Assembly (NCBI GenBank): GCA_002721445.1
Contig: PBKN01000009.1
Coordinates: 80,242-144,241, forward strand
Source: Chloroflexota bacterium
GTDB taxonomy: Bacteria; Chloroflexota; Dehalococcoidia; Lucifugimonadales; GCA-002723415
Reading direction: 5' to 3'
DNA length: 64,000 nt
This document shows positions 28,630 to 38,048 of this stretch, piece by piece (position 1 is the stretch's first letter; the number at the start of each line of letters is the position of its first letter). A model generated the notes under the pieces. That model saw nothing but the letters and a program-made list of their open reading frames with translations. It was not told the origin of the DNA and ran no database searches. The translations under genes were made by a program, and so were the position numbers.

Positions 28630-30882
28630 ATGACTTTAATCAACCATAATTCAAATAAATATAAAGTAGTTGGAACAAGACCCATACGTCATGATGCTTT
28701 AGATAAAGTAACAGGTAAAGCAAATTATGGTGCAGATATTAATTTACCAGGAATGTTACACGGTAAAGTACTTAGAAGTCCTTATGCTCATGCAAAAATA
28801 AAATCTATCGACTTTAGTAAATTAAATAAATTAAATAATATTAAAGCAATAGCAACTTTTAAAGATTTAAAAAACCCTGGTCCAACAGATATGAAGGCTG
28901 TTTTAGGCCAAACACCTACTCACAATATATTTGCAGAAAACAAAGTTTTATATAAAGGCCACCCTATTCTAGCTATTGCAGCAACTAACATTCATGATGC
29001 TGAAGAAGCATTAAAATTAATAGACATAGAATATGATGTTCTGCAGCCTACTACAAATGTTGAAGATTCTATATCAAAAAATGCACCTATATTACATGAT
29101 AATTGGATAGATCCACTAAATGATAAGCCAACTAATATTGGGGAACACCAACAATTTAAATCAGGTAACATTGATGACGGCTTTCAAAAAAGTGATAATA
29201 TTTTTGAAAAACAATATACAACAAAAACTGTTCATCAAGGATATATTGAATTGCAAAATGCCACTGCATGGTGGACTAATGACCAAAGAGTAACTATATG
29301 GTGTAGTACACAAGGGCATTTTGGAGTAAGAGATAACACTGCAAGAATTCTTGGAATCCCAGTTTCAGACATCAAAGTTGTACCGATGGAAATAGGTGGA
29401 GGCTTTGGTGGTAAAATTGCAGTTTATTTAGAACCAATTGCAGCAATTTTATCTAAAAAGAGTGGGCAACCTGTCAAACTTACTATGACTAGGTCTGAAG
29501 TTTTAGAAGCTACTGGACCTACTTCCGGAAGTATAGTTAACATTAAAATAGGATATACAAATCAAGGCATAATTACAGGAGCAAAAGCTGATATTTTTTT
29601 TGAAGCTGGAGCTTTTCCAGGAGGCCCAATAGGTGGTGCATGTGCTGCAATATTTGCCCCATATGATATTAAAAATGTTCTAATAAATGCATATGATGTA
29701 GTAACAAATAAACCTAGAACTACTGCATATAGAGCCCCTGGAGCACCAATTGTATGCTTTGCTGTCGAAAGTGCCTTAGATGAAATATCTAAAGAAATAA
29801 ATATCGACCCTATTGATATTAGATTGTTAAACGTAGCTGAAGAAGGTAGTCGAAGAGCTGATGGGGTAGTCAATTTAAAAATTGGGGCAAAAGAAGTTAT
29901 GGAGGCTCTAAAAAAACATCCACATTACTTAAGTCCAGTTAAAGGCCCTAATATTGGAAGAGGAATAGGAATGGGTTTTTGCAGGAATAATACAGGACCA
30001 GCATGCGCTGTAGCTAATGTATTAAACAATGGAACAATAACTCTTGTTGAAGGCTCTATTGATCTTGCTGGATCTCGTACAGCAGTTTCACAACAATTAG
30101 CAGAAGTTTTAGGAATACCAGTAGAAAAAATAATCCCTCAAGTAGGCGACACTGATACCATAGGCTACACATCTAATACAGGAGGAAGTGGTGTGGTGTT
30201 CAAAACAGGATGGGCTGCTTACGAAGCAGCACAAGATATAATACAGCAACTTGTTAAACGAGCAGCTAAGATTTGGGATACTAATGAAAAAGATATAGAA
30301 TATATTGACGGTATTTTAAAGCATAAAATTGATACAGAACTTCAAATTACTTTTGAAGAAATAGCAGGATTACTATCCCAAACTGGAGGACCAGTTGTAG
30401 GAAAGGCGAACCTTAACCCCGGAGGTTCTGGAGGATCTTATGCAGCTAATATAGTAGACTTAGAAGTTGACCCTGATACAGGAAAAGTAACTATATTGAG
30501 ATTCACAGCTTTTCAAGATGTAGGAACAGCTATTCACCCTAGTTATGTAGAAGGCCAAATTCAAGGAGGTACTTCTCAAGGTATTGGATGGGCTTTAAAT
30601 GAAGAATACTTTATGAATGAAAAAGGTGAATTAGAAAACACTTCCTTATTAGATTATAGAATGCCTACAAGCCTAGATCTTCCTCCAATTGAAGCTGTAA
30701 TTGTTGAAGTCCCAAATCCAGGTCATCCATTTGGAGTAAGAGGAGTTGGTGAAGCAAATATTGTGCCACCATTGGCAGCTATTGGAAATGCTATAGAACA
30801 AGCATTAGGAATTAGAATGTACGACCTCCCTATGAATCCTCAATCACTCTTATTGGAGATAAATAAACAGAAAAACGCTTAA
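28630..30882 (+). CDS. Xanthine dehydrogenase/CoxL-family molybdopterin-binding large subunit
   Basis: A 750-aa molybdenum hydroxylase large subunit (aldehyde oxidase, CO dehydrogenase and xanthine dehydrogenase family). The N-terminal hammerhead domain (DALDKVTGKANYGADI, VLRSPYAHAKI) is followed by the Mo-pterin domains, with GGGFGGKI, AYRAPGAP and the C-terminal GVRGVGEANIVPP, whose Glu is the expected base. The CO dehydrogenase-specific active-site loop with a Cys is not evident, so aldehyde, purine or aromatic hydroxylation is more likely than CO oxidation. No 2Fe-2S or FAD subunit gene lies next to it; they would have to be encoded elsewhere. Start ATG with GAGGTAATAA upstream. Confidence 0.87.
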   Translation: MTLINHNSNKYKVVGTRPIRHDALDKVTGKANYGADINLPGMLHGKVLRSPYAHAKIKSIDFSKLNKLNNIKAIATFKDLKNPGPTDMKAVLGQTPTHNIFAENKVLYKGHPILAIAATNIHDAEEALKLIDIEYDVLQPTTNVEDSISKNAPILHDNWIDPLNDKPTNIGEHQQFKSGNIDDGFQKSDNIFEKQYTTKTVHQGYIELQNATAWWTNDQRVTIWCSTQGHFGVRDNTARILGIPVSDIKVVPMEIGGGFGGKIAVYLEPIAAILSKKSGQPVKLTMTRSEVLEATGPTSGSIVNIKIGYTNQGIITGAKADIFFEAGAFPGGPIGGACAAIFAPYDIKNVLINAYDVVTNKPRTTAYRAPGAPIVCFAVESALDEISKEINIDPIDIRLLNVAEEGSRRADGVVNLKIGAKEVMEALKKHPHYLSPVKGPNIGRGIGMGFCRNNTGPACAVANVLNNGTITLVEGSIDLAGSRTAVSQQLAEVLGIPVEKIIPQVGDTDTIGYTSNTGGSGVVFKTGWAAYEAAQDIIQQLVKRAAKIWDTNEKDIEYIDGILKHKIDTELQITFEEIAGLLSQTGGPVVGKANLNPGGSGGSYAANIVDLEVDPDTGKVTILRFTAFQDVGTAIHPSYVEGQIQGGTSQGIGWALNEEYFMNEKGELENTSLLDYRMPTSLDLPPIEAVIVEVPNPGHPFGVRGVGEANIVPPLAAIGNAIEQALGIRMYDLPMNPQSLLLEINKQKNA

Positions 30883-30884
30883 TT

Positions 30885-31868
30885 ATGACAACAATTAAAC
30901 ATGATATCAAAGATAATAATTCTGAAAACCTAACTATTGAATTAAAAAGTGTAAGTAAATCCTTTGACGCTATAAAAGCTGTTAAAAGCCTATCTTTTAA
31001 AATTAAACAAGGGGAAGTGATAGGGTTTTTAGGTCCTAATGGTTCAGGAAAAACTACAACAATGCGTCTACTAACTTCTTTTTATAATCCAGATTCAGGA
31101 AATATAAAAATAAATGGAATAGATACACAAGAAAATGATATACATACTAGAAATTCAATTGGATATTTGGCTGAAAACAATCCTTTATATGAAGATCTAC
31201 TTGTAAAAGAATATCTAGAATTTGTTGCTGATATAAGAGGACTTACAAAAACTGAAAAAAAAGAGAACATAGCAAATTCTGTTGAAGAAATTGGTCTTAA
31301 AGATGTATATTTTCGTCCAATAAATCAATTGTCTAAAGGTTATCATCAAAGAGTTGGACTAGCTCAAGCAATTTTACACGACCCTTCAATACTTATACTT
31401 GATGAACCTACAGAAGGACTAGACCCTAATCAAAGGCTAACTCATCGAAATCTAATAAAAACTTTAGGTGAAAAAAGAACTGTACTTTTAAGTACTCATG
31501 TAATGCAAGAAGTGGAAACAACTTGTGAGAGAGTAATACTTTTAAGTAAAGGGACTTTAGTTGCTGACCAGCCAGTGAAAGATCTATTAAATCAAGTAGA
31601 AGGCTTAAAAACAGTTTATGTTGAAATAGATGGTAATAATATTGAAAAAGAATTAAATAAACTACCTGGATTACATTCAATTGAAGTAACTGACACCATA
31701 GAAAAACGTAAAGGATTTACCATATCTGTCGTCGGAGACATTGATCCAAGACCAGAAATTTATAAAATCTCAAAATCAAAAAATTGGGTAATCTGGGAAT
31801 TACACGAAATAAAACCCAAACTTGAAGAAATATTTAGAGACTTAACAACTCAAAATAAAAAACTATGA
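30885..31868 (+). CDS. ABC transporter ATPase, GldA/ABC-2 type
   Basis: A 327-aa ABC ATPase. Walker A is GPNGSGKTTTMRLL, signature LSKGYHQRVGLAQ, Walker B ILILDEPTEGLD, and switch His in LLSTHVMQEVE. After the ATPase core comes a roughly 80-residue C-terminal domain, as in GldA/CcmA-like proteins. It starts 2 nt after the molybdenum hydroxylase stop and its UGA stop overlaps the permease ATG (ATGA), so translation is coupled. With the next two genes it forms the ABC-2 / GldG / DUF4340 set, an exporter-like complex whose cargo is unknown. The gene ends at an ordinary UGA, which matters for the UGA recoding discussed at 47 and 49 kb. Confidence 0.9.
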   Translation: MTTIKHDIKDNNSENLTIELKSVSKSFDAIKAVKSLSFKIKQGEVIGFLGPNGSGKTTTMRLLTSFYNPDSGNIKINGIDTQENDIHTRNSIGYLAENNPLYEDLLVKEYLEFVADIRGLTKTEKKENIANSVEEIGLKDVYFRPINQLSKGYHQRVGLAQAILHDPSILILDEPTEGLDPNQRLTHRNLIKTLGEKRTVLLSTHVMQEVETTCERVILLSKGTLVADQPVKDLLNQVEGLKTVYVEIDGNNIEKELNKLPGLHSIEVTDTIEKRKGFTISVVGDIDPRPEIYKISKSKNWVIWELHEIKPKLEEIFRDLTTQNKKL

Positions 31869-34156
31869 AAAATCTATCAACTATAGTAAAAAAAGATCTT
31901 AAAGGTTATTTTGATCAACCAACAGGATATATATTAATTGTTATATTTTCTGCAGTTTCAGCATATTTATTTTTCTTTGTATCAGGATTTAATGATACGT
32001 CTGAAGCTTCAGTAAGAGAATTATTTAACATTTTGCCTTGGTTACTTGGTATATTTGTACCTGCATCAACTATGCGCCTTATTGCTGAAGAACAAAGAGA
32101 TGGAACTTTAGAAATATTACTAACACATCCAATTAAATCATGGATAGTCTTATTTTCTAAATTTATAGTGGGAATGATATTTGTTTCCATAGCTATACTA
32201 TCTACAATAGGTATACCTATTGCTCTTCAAACTATAGAAGGAATAAATGAAGTAAAATGGAATTTAGATGAAGGGGCAGTAATATCCCAATACATAGGGA
32301 GTTTCTTCTTAGCTAGCGTTTTCGTATCTGTAGGATTGTGGACATCTAGCTTAACTCAAAACCAAATAATTGCATTTATACTAGGTATATTTTTTACAGC
32401 AATTTTATTACTTATAGGGCTTGATATTGTAACCGAGCCAATACCCGATAGATTTGCTGGATTACTTCAAGATTTAAGTCCAATTACTCATTTTGAAAGT
32501 ATCTCTAGAGGTATTTTAGACTTAAGAGATATAATATATTTTATCTCATTAACATCAACTTTCTTAAGCGCTACTTTTCTATCAATACGTAAAAAAAGTT
32601 TGAATAGTAGATCTCCAAATTACAGGAATTTACAACTTGGTGTAACAGGAATGATTATATTAAGCATATTAACTGCCTGGTTTAGTAACTCTATAGGAGG
32701 TAGATTAGATCTTACAGAGAGCAGGCTATACTCGATGCATCCATCTACTGAAGCAATTATATCTGATCTTGATGATTTACTGGTAATCAACCTTTTTACT
32801 TCAAAAGATCCTCCTACTGAAATAATTACTACGACCAGAGATGTTAGAGATTTTCTAAGTGACCTATCTCGAAATTCAAATTCTAAAGTTAAAATTTCTC
32901 ATAAATTTCCTGAACCCCCAAAAGAAAATGATATTAATTTCAGGAGTAAAGAAGCAAAAGATTTACGTGAGGCATCTATGGCTGGTATTCCAGTTCAACA
33001 ATTTAATGTTAGATCACAAGGTGAAATACTAATTAAAAATGGTTATCTTGGTATATCAATGACTTATGGTAATAAAAGAGAAATAATTCCATTTATTGAA
33101 ACCATAGACGGTTTTGAATATAGAATTGCTAGTTTAATTGAAAAAATGAGTAAAGAAGACAAAAAAACTATCGGATTTTTAACTGGACATGGAGAAAAAA
33201 ATATTAATACTGATTACAACTTCCTTGCTTCTTTATTAAACCAACAGTACAACATAATAAATATTGACCTTGAATCATCCCCAGATGATTTAAAAAATAT
33301 AGATATGTTAATAATATCTGGTCCAAATTCCATAATATCAGATGATATAAGTTCTAAAATAAATGATTATATTTTTAATGGTGGTAAAACAATGTTCTTT
33401 ATAGATAGAGTAGCTATTAATAAAGAACAATTAATAGCTACTCCTAATAGGTATAACTATCATGAATTTTTATCTAAATATGGAGTTGTAGTTGATGATA
33501 ATATCTTATTTGACGTTTTTTCAAATGAGAATTTATCTTTTATAGATCAAAGTGGTGGAAAAATTTTAACACCTTACCCCTATTGGATGAGGGTTTCAAG
33601 TGTTGATACTAATATAACTGGTAGCAATCAATCTGTATTAATTCCATGGGGAAGCTCCGTAGCATTTGACTTATATAAAGCAGAAAAATTCAATATGATT
33701 CCTTTACTCCAAACAACTAAATATGCCGCTGTAGATTTTAATTATCAAGAGAATCCAGACATAAGCCCATATTCTCAGGCACTTGATATTAAAGAAACAG
33801 ATATGATTTCAAATAATGTCGGAGTTGCTATTACTAATAAAAGAAAAACAGAAGAATATCCTAATGATTTCAGAATTGTTGTGATTGGAGATTCTGATTG
33901 GTTATCAAATGAAACAGTTCAATTGGCTAATGAAAATCTGACTGTAGCATTAAATATAATTGATTGGCTTGCTCAAGAAGATAAGTTATTACAAATAAGA
34001 AACAAAGTTATATTAGATCGAACACTTCTATTTAAAGATTCAACAAATAGAAACATAATTCAATATACGAATATAATTGGAATTCCCATTATCTTTATCA
34101 TAATTGGCTTAATAAGGTATATTCGCCGCAGAAGTAATATTTTAAGGAGCATTTAA
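31865..34156 (+). CDS. ABC-2 permease fused to GldG-like domain
   Basis: A 763-aa fusion. Residues 1 to about 250 are an ABC-2 permease with about six membrane helices and the loop RLIAEEQRDGTLEILLTHPI. After a further helix near residue 265, residues from about 285 to 730 form a GldG / ABC-type_uncharacterized domain (STEAIISDLDDLLVINLFTSKDPP, GFLTGHGEKNI, MLIISGPNSII, IVVIGDSDWLSN). A final helix lies near the C-terminus, followed by a basic tail (RYIRRRSN). In Bacteroidetes GldFG takes part in gliding, but this family is widespread and no other gliding genes are visible. Translationally coupled to the ATPase upstream. Confidence 0.88.
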   Translation: MKNLSTIVKKDLKGYFDQPTGYILIVIFSAVSAYLFFFVSGFNDTSEASVRELFNILPWLLGIFVPASTMRLIAEEQRDGTLEILLTHPIKSWIVLFSKFIVGMIFVSIAILSTIGIPIALQTIEGINEVKWNLDEGAVISQYIGSFFLASVFVSVGLWTSSLTQNQIIAFILGIFFTAILLLIGLDIVTEPIPDRFAGLLQDLSPITHFESISRGILDLRDIIYFISLTSTFLSATFLSIRKKSLNSRSPNYRNLQLGVTGMIILSILTAWFSNSIGGRLDLTESRLYSMHPSTEAIISDLDDLLVINLFTSKDPPTEIITTTRDVRDFLSDLSRNSNSKVKISHKFPEPPKENDINFRSKEAKDLREASMAGIPVQQFNVRSQGEILIKNGYLGISMTYGNKREIIPFIETIDGFEYRIASLIEKMSKEDKKTIGFLTGHGEKNINTDYNFLASLLNQQYNIINIDLESSPDDLKNIDMLIISGPNSIISDDISSKINDYIFNGGKTMFFIDRVAINKEQLIATPNRYNYHEFLSKYGVVVDDNILFDVFSNENLSFIDQSGGKILTPYPYWMRVSSVDTNITGSNQSVLIPWGSSVAFDLYKAEKFNMIPLLQTTKYAAVDFNYQENPDISPYSQALDIKETDMISNNVGVAITNKRKTEEYPNDFRIVVIGDSDWLSNETVQLANENLTVALNIIDWLAQEDKLLQIRNKVILDRTLLFKDSTNRNIIQYTNIIGIPIIFIIIGLIRYIRRRSNILRSI

Positions 34157-34157
34157 A

Positions 34158-35087
34158 ATTAAAAACATACAAGTTGGATACATTTTAATATTACTAATCA
34201 CAATTGGATTAATTATATTAGCTTATCAAGTAATATCGACTAATGAAGATCAATTGGTCTTATCTGGATTATTACCAATTTCAGAAGACGTCATTGATAA
34301 AATTGTCATAACTTCTAATAAAAATGATGAAGCAGTCACTTTATTAAAATTAGGCAATACATGGACTCTCAACAACCAAAAAGTATTTCAGAATAAACTT
34401 GATGCATTTTGGTCAATTACATCATATTTTGAAGGAGCGCAGCTTACCTCAAAAAATAAAAACAAGCATTCAAAAATAGGCCTTGATGATATCCAAGGTG
34501 TTAATTTAGAATTTTTTGTAGGAAATTATTTACAAGAAAAATTTATATTAGGAAAATGGACAAATGACTCAAGGCTATGTTACTTCAGAAAACCTGGTAA
34601 AAGTGAAGTATACTCTACTGAATGTCCTGTACCAGCAGATACTATATTTGACACTAATATTTTAGGATGGCAAGACCCTACTATTTTATCAGTACCAAAA
34701 GTTGAAATATCTGAAATACAATATATTTATGAAACTGAGGAATTTAAAATTGTTAATAATGGAAATGAGCAAATTATAATAAGTCAAGAAGGAAATGAAT
34801 TCGCTCAATGGATTCCAGTAAATACTATATTTCAAACATTATCAGGATTCATTTCTTCAGGTTTTGCAAACAAAGAAGAAGCTATATCATTACAACTTCA
34901 AGAACCATTTGCAACAATAAAAATAAAGACAATTGATGACTCAAGTAACAAATCAATGACCTTGAAATTCTTACAAAAAGATGACAAAAGTTATTATGTA
35001 TATATTACTGGTAGTCCAACAGTATATATATTAGAAAAAGCTATAGGTGATTTAATATTACTTAACAAATCTCAATTAACTGATTAA
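34158..35087 (+). CDS. DUF4340 protein with AUU start codon
   Basis: About 309 aa. An N-terminal membrane anchor (GYILILLITIGLIILAY) is followed by an extracytoplasmic beta-rich region of the DUF4340 type (DKIVITSNKNDEAVTLLKLG, GNTWTLNN and several similar repeats). The first ATG/GTG/TTG in frame is TTG at 34254, which would delete the anchor. An ATT at 34158-34160 lies 8 nt after AAGGAG (34144-34149), directly behind the permease stop, and the in-frame codons upstream end at a stop at 34143. AUU initiation is therefore the best reading. DUF4340 genes regularly follow GldG-type permeases, as here, and probably form one membrane complex with them. Confidence 0.82.
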   Translation: MKNIQVGYILILLITIGLIILAYQVISTNEDQLVLSGLLPISEDVIDKIVITSNKNDEAVTLLKLGNTWTLNNQKVFQNKLDAFWSITSYFEGAQLTSKNKNKHSKIGLDDIQGVNLEFFVGNYLQEKFILGKWTNDSRLCYFRKPGKSEVYSTECPVPADTIFDTNILGWQDPTILSVPKVEISEIQYIYETEEFKIVNNGNEQIIISQEGNEFAQWIPVNTIFQTLSGFISSGFANKEEAISLQLQEPFATIKIKTIDDSSNKSMTLKFLQKDDKSYYVYITGSPTVYILEKAIGDLILLNKSQLTD

Positions 35088-35090
35088 AAT

Positions 35091-35867
35091 TTAAATTATT
35101 TCTGGTATTACCAATATAGAATCATCTAAAGGATCTTTATTTATACGTACTTTAGCTTCAAATACATCCTCAATATTTTGCTGATTAAAAATTTCTAAAG
35201 GCTTTCCTTCTGCAAATAAAATTCCATCTTTTAACATAACAATTCTATCGCAATATTTAGAAGCCAAGGTTAAATCATGTATAGATAAAATTATACTTGT
35301 ATTATATTTGTTCTTTAGTTTTTTGACTAAATCTAAAACCATGACTTGGTGAACTAGATCTAAATTAGATGTTGGTTCATCTAACAATAATATTGGAGAT
35401 CTTTGGTTTAACGCCATAGCAATTGCAACTCTTTGTATTTCTCCACCAGAAATTTCTGAAATTAATTTATCTGACAAATTAACAATATTTGTCATTTCCA
35501 TAACATCATAGGTTATTTCTAAGTCTTCATTACTACCCATGTGAAAGAAATCAATATATGGATTCCTCCCCATATATACTAAATCTATAACTTTATAATC
35601 TGTTGGGAAGTTAATTTTTTGAGGCACTACAGAAATAAATTTAGATCTATATTTTATAGACATACTATTAATGTTTTCTCCGTTATAAGAAACAATTCCT
35701 GAAGTGGGTTTTTGAAGTCCATTTATTATATTGATCATTGAGGTTTTACCTGATCCATTTTTACCAACTAATCCAACTATTTCGCCTTGATTAAAATTTA
35801 TATTAATATTGGAAAGAATTAAATTCTGATTATAAGTTAAATTTATGTCTCGTAATTGTAATACCAT
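35091..35867 (-). CDS. btuD: Cobalamin ABC importer ATPase
   Basis: A 258-aa ABC ATPase of the Fe-siderophore/B12/heme family. Walker A is GKNGSGKTSMINII, signature ISGGEIQRVAIAMALN, Walker B ILLLDEPTSNLD, switch IILSIHDLTLA. It is the last gene of a three-gene importer and overlaps the permease stop by one base. The cobalamin assignment rests on the riboswitch upstream of the first gene, not on the ATPase itself, which alone could serve siderophores. It converges on the DUF4340 gene with a 3-nt gap. Confidence 0.88.
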   Translation of the reverse strand: MVLQLRDINLTYNQNLILSNININFNQGEIVGLVGKNGSGKTSMINIINGLQKPTSGIVSYNGENINSMSIKYRSKFISVVPQKINFPTDYKVIDLVYMGRNPYIDFFHMGSNEDLEITYDVMEMTNIVNLSDKLISEISGGEIQRVAIAMALNQRSPILLLDEPTSNLDLVHQVMVLDLVKKLKNKYNTSIILSIHDLTLASKYCDRIVMLKDGILFAEGKPLEIFNQQNIEDVFEAKVRINKDPLDDSILVIPEII

Positions 35868-36931
35868 TATTTAAACCTATATCTCATTTGATACCTTAAT
35901 ACAAATAAGAAAAATGGGCCTCCACAAAATGCTGTAACTAAACCAACTGGCAATTCTGAAGATCCTAATATCGTTCGAGCAATCAAATCAGCTAAAATCA
36001 AAAATATTGCCCCAACCAAAGAAGAAAGTGGAATTAAGTATCTATAATCAGTACCCCATATAAGTCTTACCATATGAGGTGCAATTAGTCCTACAAAACC
36101 TATTAAGCCACAAAAAGAAACTGCTCCAGCAGTCGCTAGTGATGCTGAAACAATCAAAGCTTTCTTTACATATTCAATATTAACCCCTAAAAGCATTGCA
36201 TGATCTTCTCCTAATTGTAAAATATTAATATATCTACTAAATCCTAATATAATTAAAAAACTTGGTATTACATATATTAATACTAAAATTACATGTTCCA
36301 TTCTTGCAGAAGTAAAACTTCCAAACAGCCAGCTAAGTACTGGTCTTATATCAGGATCACTTCCAATCATTAAAAGTGCAGTAATGGCTCCACATATAGA
36401 TGAAATAGCTATTCCCGCTAATAAAAGCGTAGTTAAAGTCAAAGAATTAGATTTATATGAAATAAAATATGCAAGCATAACGCATGAAATTGCTCCTAAA
36501 AAGGCTCCAAAAGGCAAAACATTTATAATTCCAAAATAAATTGGTAAGGGAGAAACAATAATTATAGTAGCACCTAAACCAGCACCTGAAGCTACACCAA
36601 TTAAATATGGATCTGCTAAATTATTTCTAAAAAGACCTTGATAAGTTGCACCTGACATTGCAAGTGCAAAACCAACTATGCCAGCTAATAAGACTCTAGG
36701 GATTCTGATTTTGAATATAATTACATCAAAATTAGTATTAGAATTATGGTATCCAAAAATTTTATCATAAATAATTCCTATCAATTCTAATATTGGAATA
36801 TTTACAGATCCAATACAAACAGCAATACATCCAATTAATAATAAAGAAAATGATAAGAAGATTATCCAATAAACTTTAAAATTATCATATAAATAATTTT
36901 TTTTTCTTTGTATGAAAATTTGTTTATTCAT
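35867..36931 (-). CDS. btuC: Cobalamin ABC importer permease (FecCD/BtuC family)
   Basis: A polytopic permease of about 354 aa with about ten hydrophobic helices, FecCD family. Landmarks are ALAMSGATYQGLFRNNLADP near the third helix and LIGFVGLIAPHMVRLIWG with the ATPase-coupling glycine loop. A five-residue longer reading starting at TTG 36944-36946 exists. It has no Shine-Dalgarno, while the ATG at 36929-36931 gives a standard N-terminus (MNKQIFIQ), so the ATG is preferred. The gene begins just after btuF and overlaps btuD by one base. Confidence 0.9.
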   Translation of the reverse strand: MNKQIFIQRKKNYLYDNFKVYWIIFLSFSLLLIGCIAVCIGSVNIPILELIGIIYDKIFGYHNSNTNFDVIIFKIRIPRVLLAGIVGFALAMSGATYQGLFRNNLADPYLIGVASGAGLGATIIIVSPLPIYFGIINVLPFGAFLGAISCVMLAYFISYKSNSLTLTTLLLAGIAISSICGAITALLMIGSDPDIRPVLSWLFGSFTSARMEHVILVLIYVIPSFLIILGFSRYINILQLGEDHAMLLGVNIEYVKKALIVSASLATAGAVSFCGLIGFVGLIAPHMVRLIWGTDYRYLIPLSSLVGAIFLILADLIARTILGSSELPVGLVTAFCGGPFFLFVLRYQMRYRFK

Positions 36932-36947
36932 ACTAATCTCAACCAAA

Positions 36948-38012
36948 TTATTTTGTTGTTAAAAAAGAATCAATATTTTCTGAATAAATAAGCTGGGCTA
37001 GCTCTTCAATTCCCTCAATAAACCTAGGTCCACCAATTGATAATGCATCAGATGACAAACTATACACCCTATTATTTGAAACAGCATTAATATCGTTGAA
37101 TGCTGGGTCTTTTGTAATTGATTCAATATCCAATGTAATAATTATGTCAGGATTTCTATCTACAATTATTTCTCTGCTAATCTGCACATATCCATCTACA
37201 TCATAAGCAATATTATTTGAATTTAATAAATCAAAGACTTCACCAACTAAAGTATTTGGACCTGGAGTCCAAAGTCCTCCTACATCTTGAAAAATAGATT
37301 GTTTAATGTTTATATTTTCCACAGCTTTTTCAATGTTTTTTAAACGATTTTCAAAATCAAAAATAATATCTTCAGCTTTCAATTCAGCATCTAATATTCT
37401 TCCCCACATTTTTATTTCATCAGATATTTTAGTAAAATCATTATTTAAACTTTCAATATATAAAACTTTTAATCCAGCATTTCTTAAATCATTTAAATTT
37501 TGATCAGAAAAAATAAATACTAAATCAGGATTCAATCCTATAATTGCTTCAATATTCATATTAAAAGCGCCACCAACTCGTGTTATTTTTTCAGCTTCAG
37601 GTGGATAAGCTACAAAATCGTGGGTACCTACAATTTTTTCACCTTCACCTAACTCAAATATAGTTTCTAATGCTGCTGAATCAAATGCAACTATTCGATT
37701 AGGAGATTCCGTAAATTTAATAGTTTCTCCACTTGAATCAATTAATTCAAAAGGATAAGAGTTTATTAATTCATCTTGGGTCTCAGATTTATCTTGGGTC
37801 TCAGATTCATCTTGGGTCTCAGATTCATCTTGGGTCTCAGATTCATCTTGGGTCTCAGATTTATCTTGGGTTTGTATATTTACTAGTTCAGAGTTATTTA
37901 AATTCTCACTAAAATCATTTTGATTTTCTTGATTATCACAAAAAACAAAAAAATAAATAAATATTACTGAAAATAGAGTATATAATAGGGTTCGAACAGA
38001 TAAAAAAGTCAT
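36948..38012 (-). CDS. btuF: Cobalamin-binding extracytoplasmic protein with ETQDES repeat
   Basis: A 354-aa periplasmic-binding-protein-2 family protein. A hydrophobic N-terminal segment (residues 8-24) ends in FVFCDN; this could be a lipoprotein Cys, but the lipobox is not canonical. Residues about 45-82 are a six-residue repeat rich in Glu, Thr, Gln, Asp and Ser. The binding domain follows, with RIVAFDSAALETIFELG, VGTHDFVAYPPEAEK, IEAIIGLNPDLVFIF and PDIIITLDIE. It captures the substrate and hands it to the permease. Expression is probably controlled by the cobalamin riboswitch in its leader, which supports B12 as the substrate. Start ATG with GAGGA 5 nt upstream. Confidence 0.88.
   Translation of the reverse strand: MTFLSVRTLLYTLFSVIFIYFFVFCDNQENQNDFSENLNNSELVNIQTQDKSETQDESETQDESETQDESETQDKSETQDELINSYPFELIDSSGETIKFTESPNRIVAFDSAALETIFELGEGEKIVGTHDFVAYPPEAEKITRVGGAFNMNIEAIIGLNPDLVFIFSDQNLNDLRNAGLKVLYIESLNNDFTKISDEIKMWGRILDAELKAEDIIFDFENRLKNIEKAVENINIKQSIFQDVGGLWTPGPNTLVGEVFDLLNSNNIAYDVDGYVQISREIIVDRNPDIIITLDIESITKDPAFNDINAVSNNRVYSLSSDALSIGGPRFIEGIEELAQLIYSENIDSFLTTK
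37771..37873 (-). repeat. In-frame 18-bp tandem repeat inside btuF
   Basis: Five full copies of an 18-bp unit (plus-strand form TCATCTTGGGTCTCAGAT, with TTATCT in one copy) run from 37771 to 37860. A partial sixth, diverged copy reaches 37873. Each copy encodes six residues of the SETQD(E/K) type, so copy-number change keeps the reading frame. It forms a flexible acidic spacer between the membrane end and the binding domain. The near-identity of copies at DNA level indicates recent slippage expansion. Confidence 0.93.
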
Positions 38013-38048
38013 AATAATCCTCGCTCCTCGAAGGACTAGACATATTAT

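Noticed and set aside
29562-29873. 103-codon open frame opposite the molybdenum hydroxylase
   Set aside because: It is antisense to a conserved enzyme domain, with no Shine-Dalgarno and no recognisable fold.
28630-30882. Aerobic CO dehydrogenase large subunit
   Set aside because: The Cys-containing active-site loop typical of form I CoxL is not visible, and the coxM and coxS genes are missing.
37771-37873. CRISPR array
   Set aside because: The repeats are directly adjacent without spacers, and they encode an in-frame peptide repeat.
37989-38000. tRNA T-loop-like GGTTCGAA
   Set aside because: It lies inside the btuF signal region, with no cloverleaf arms around it.
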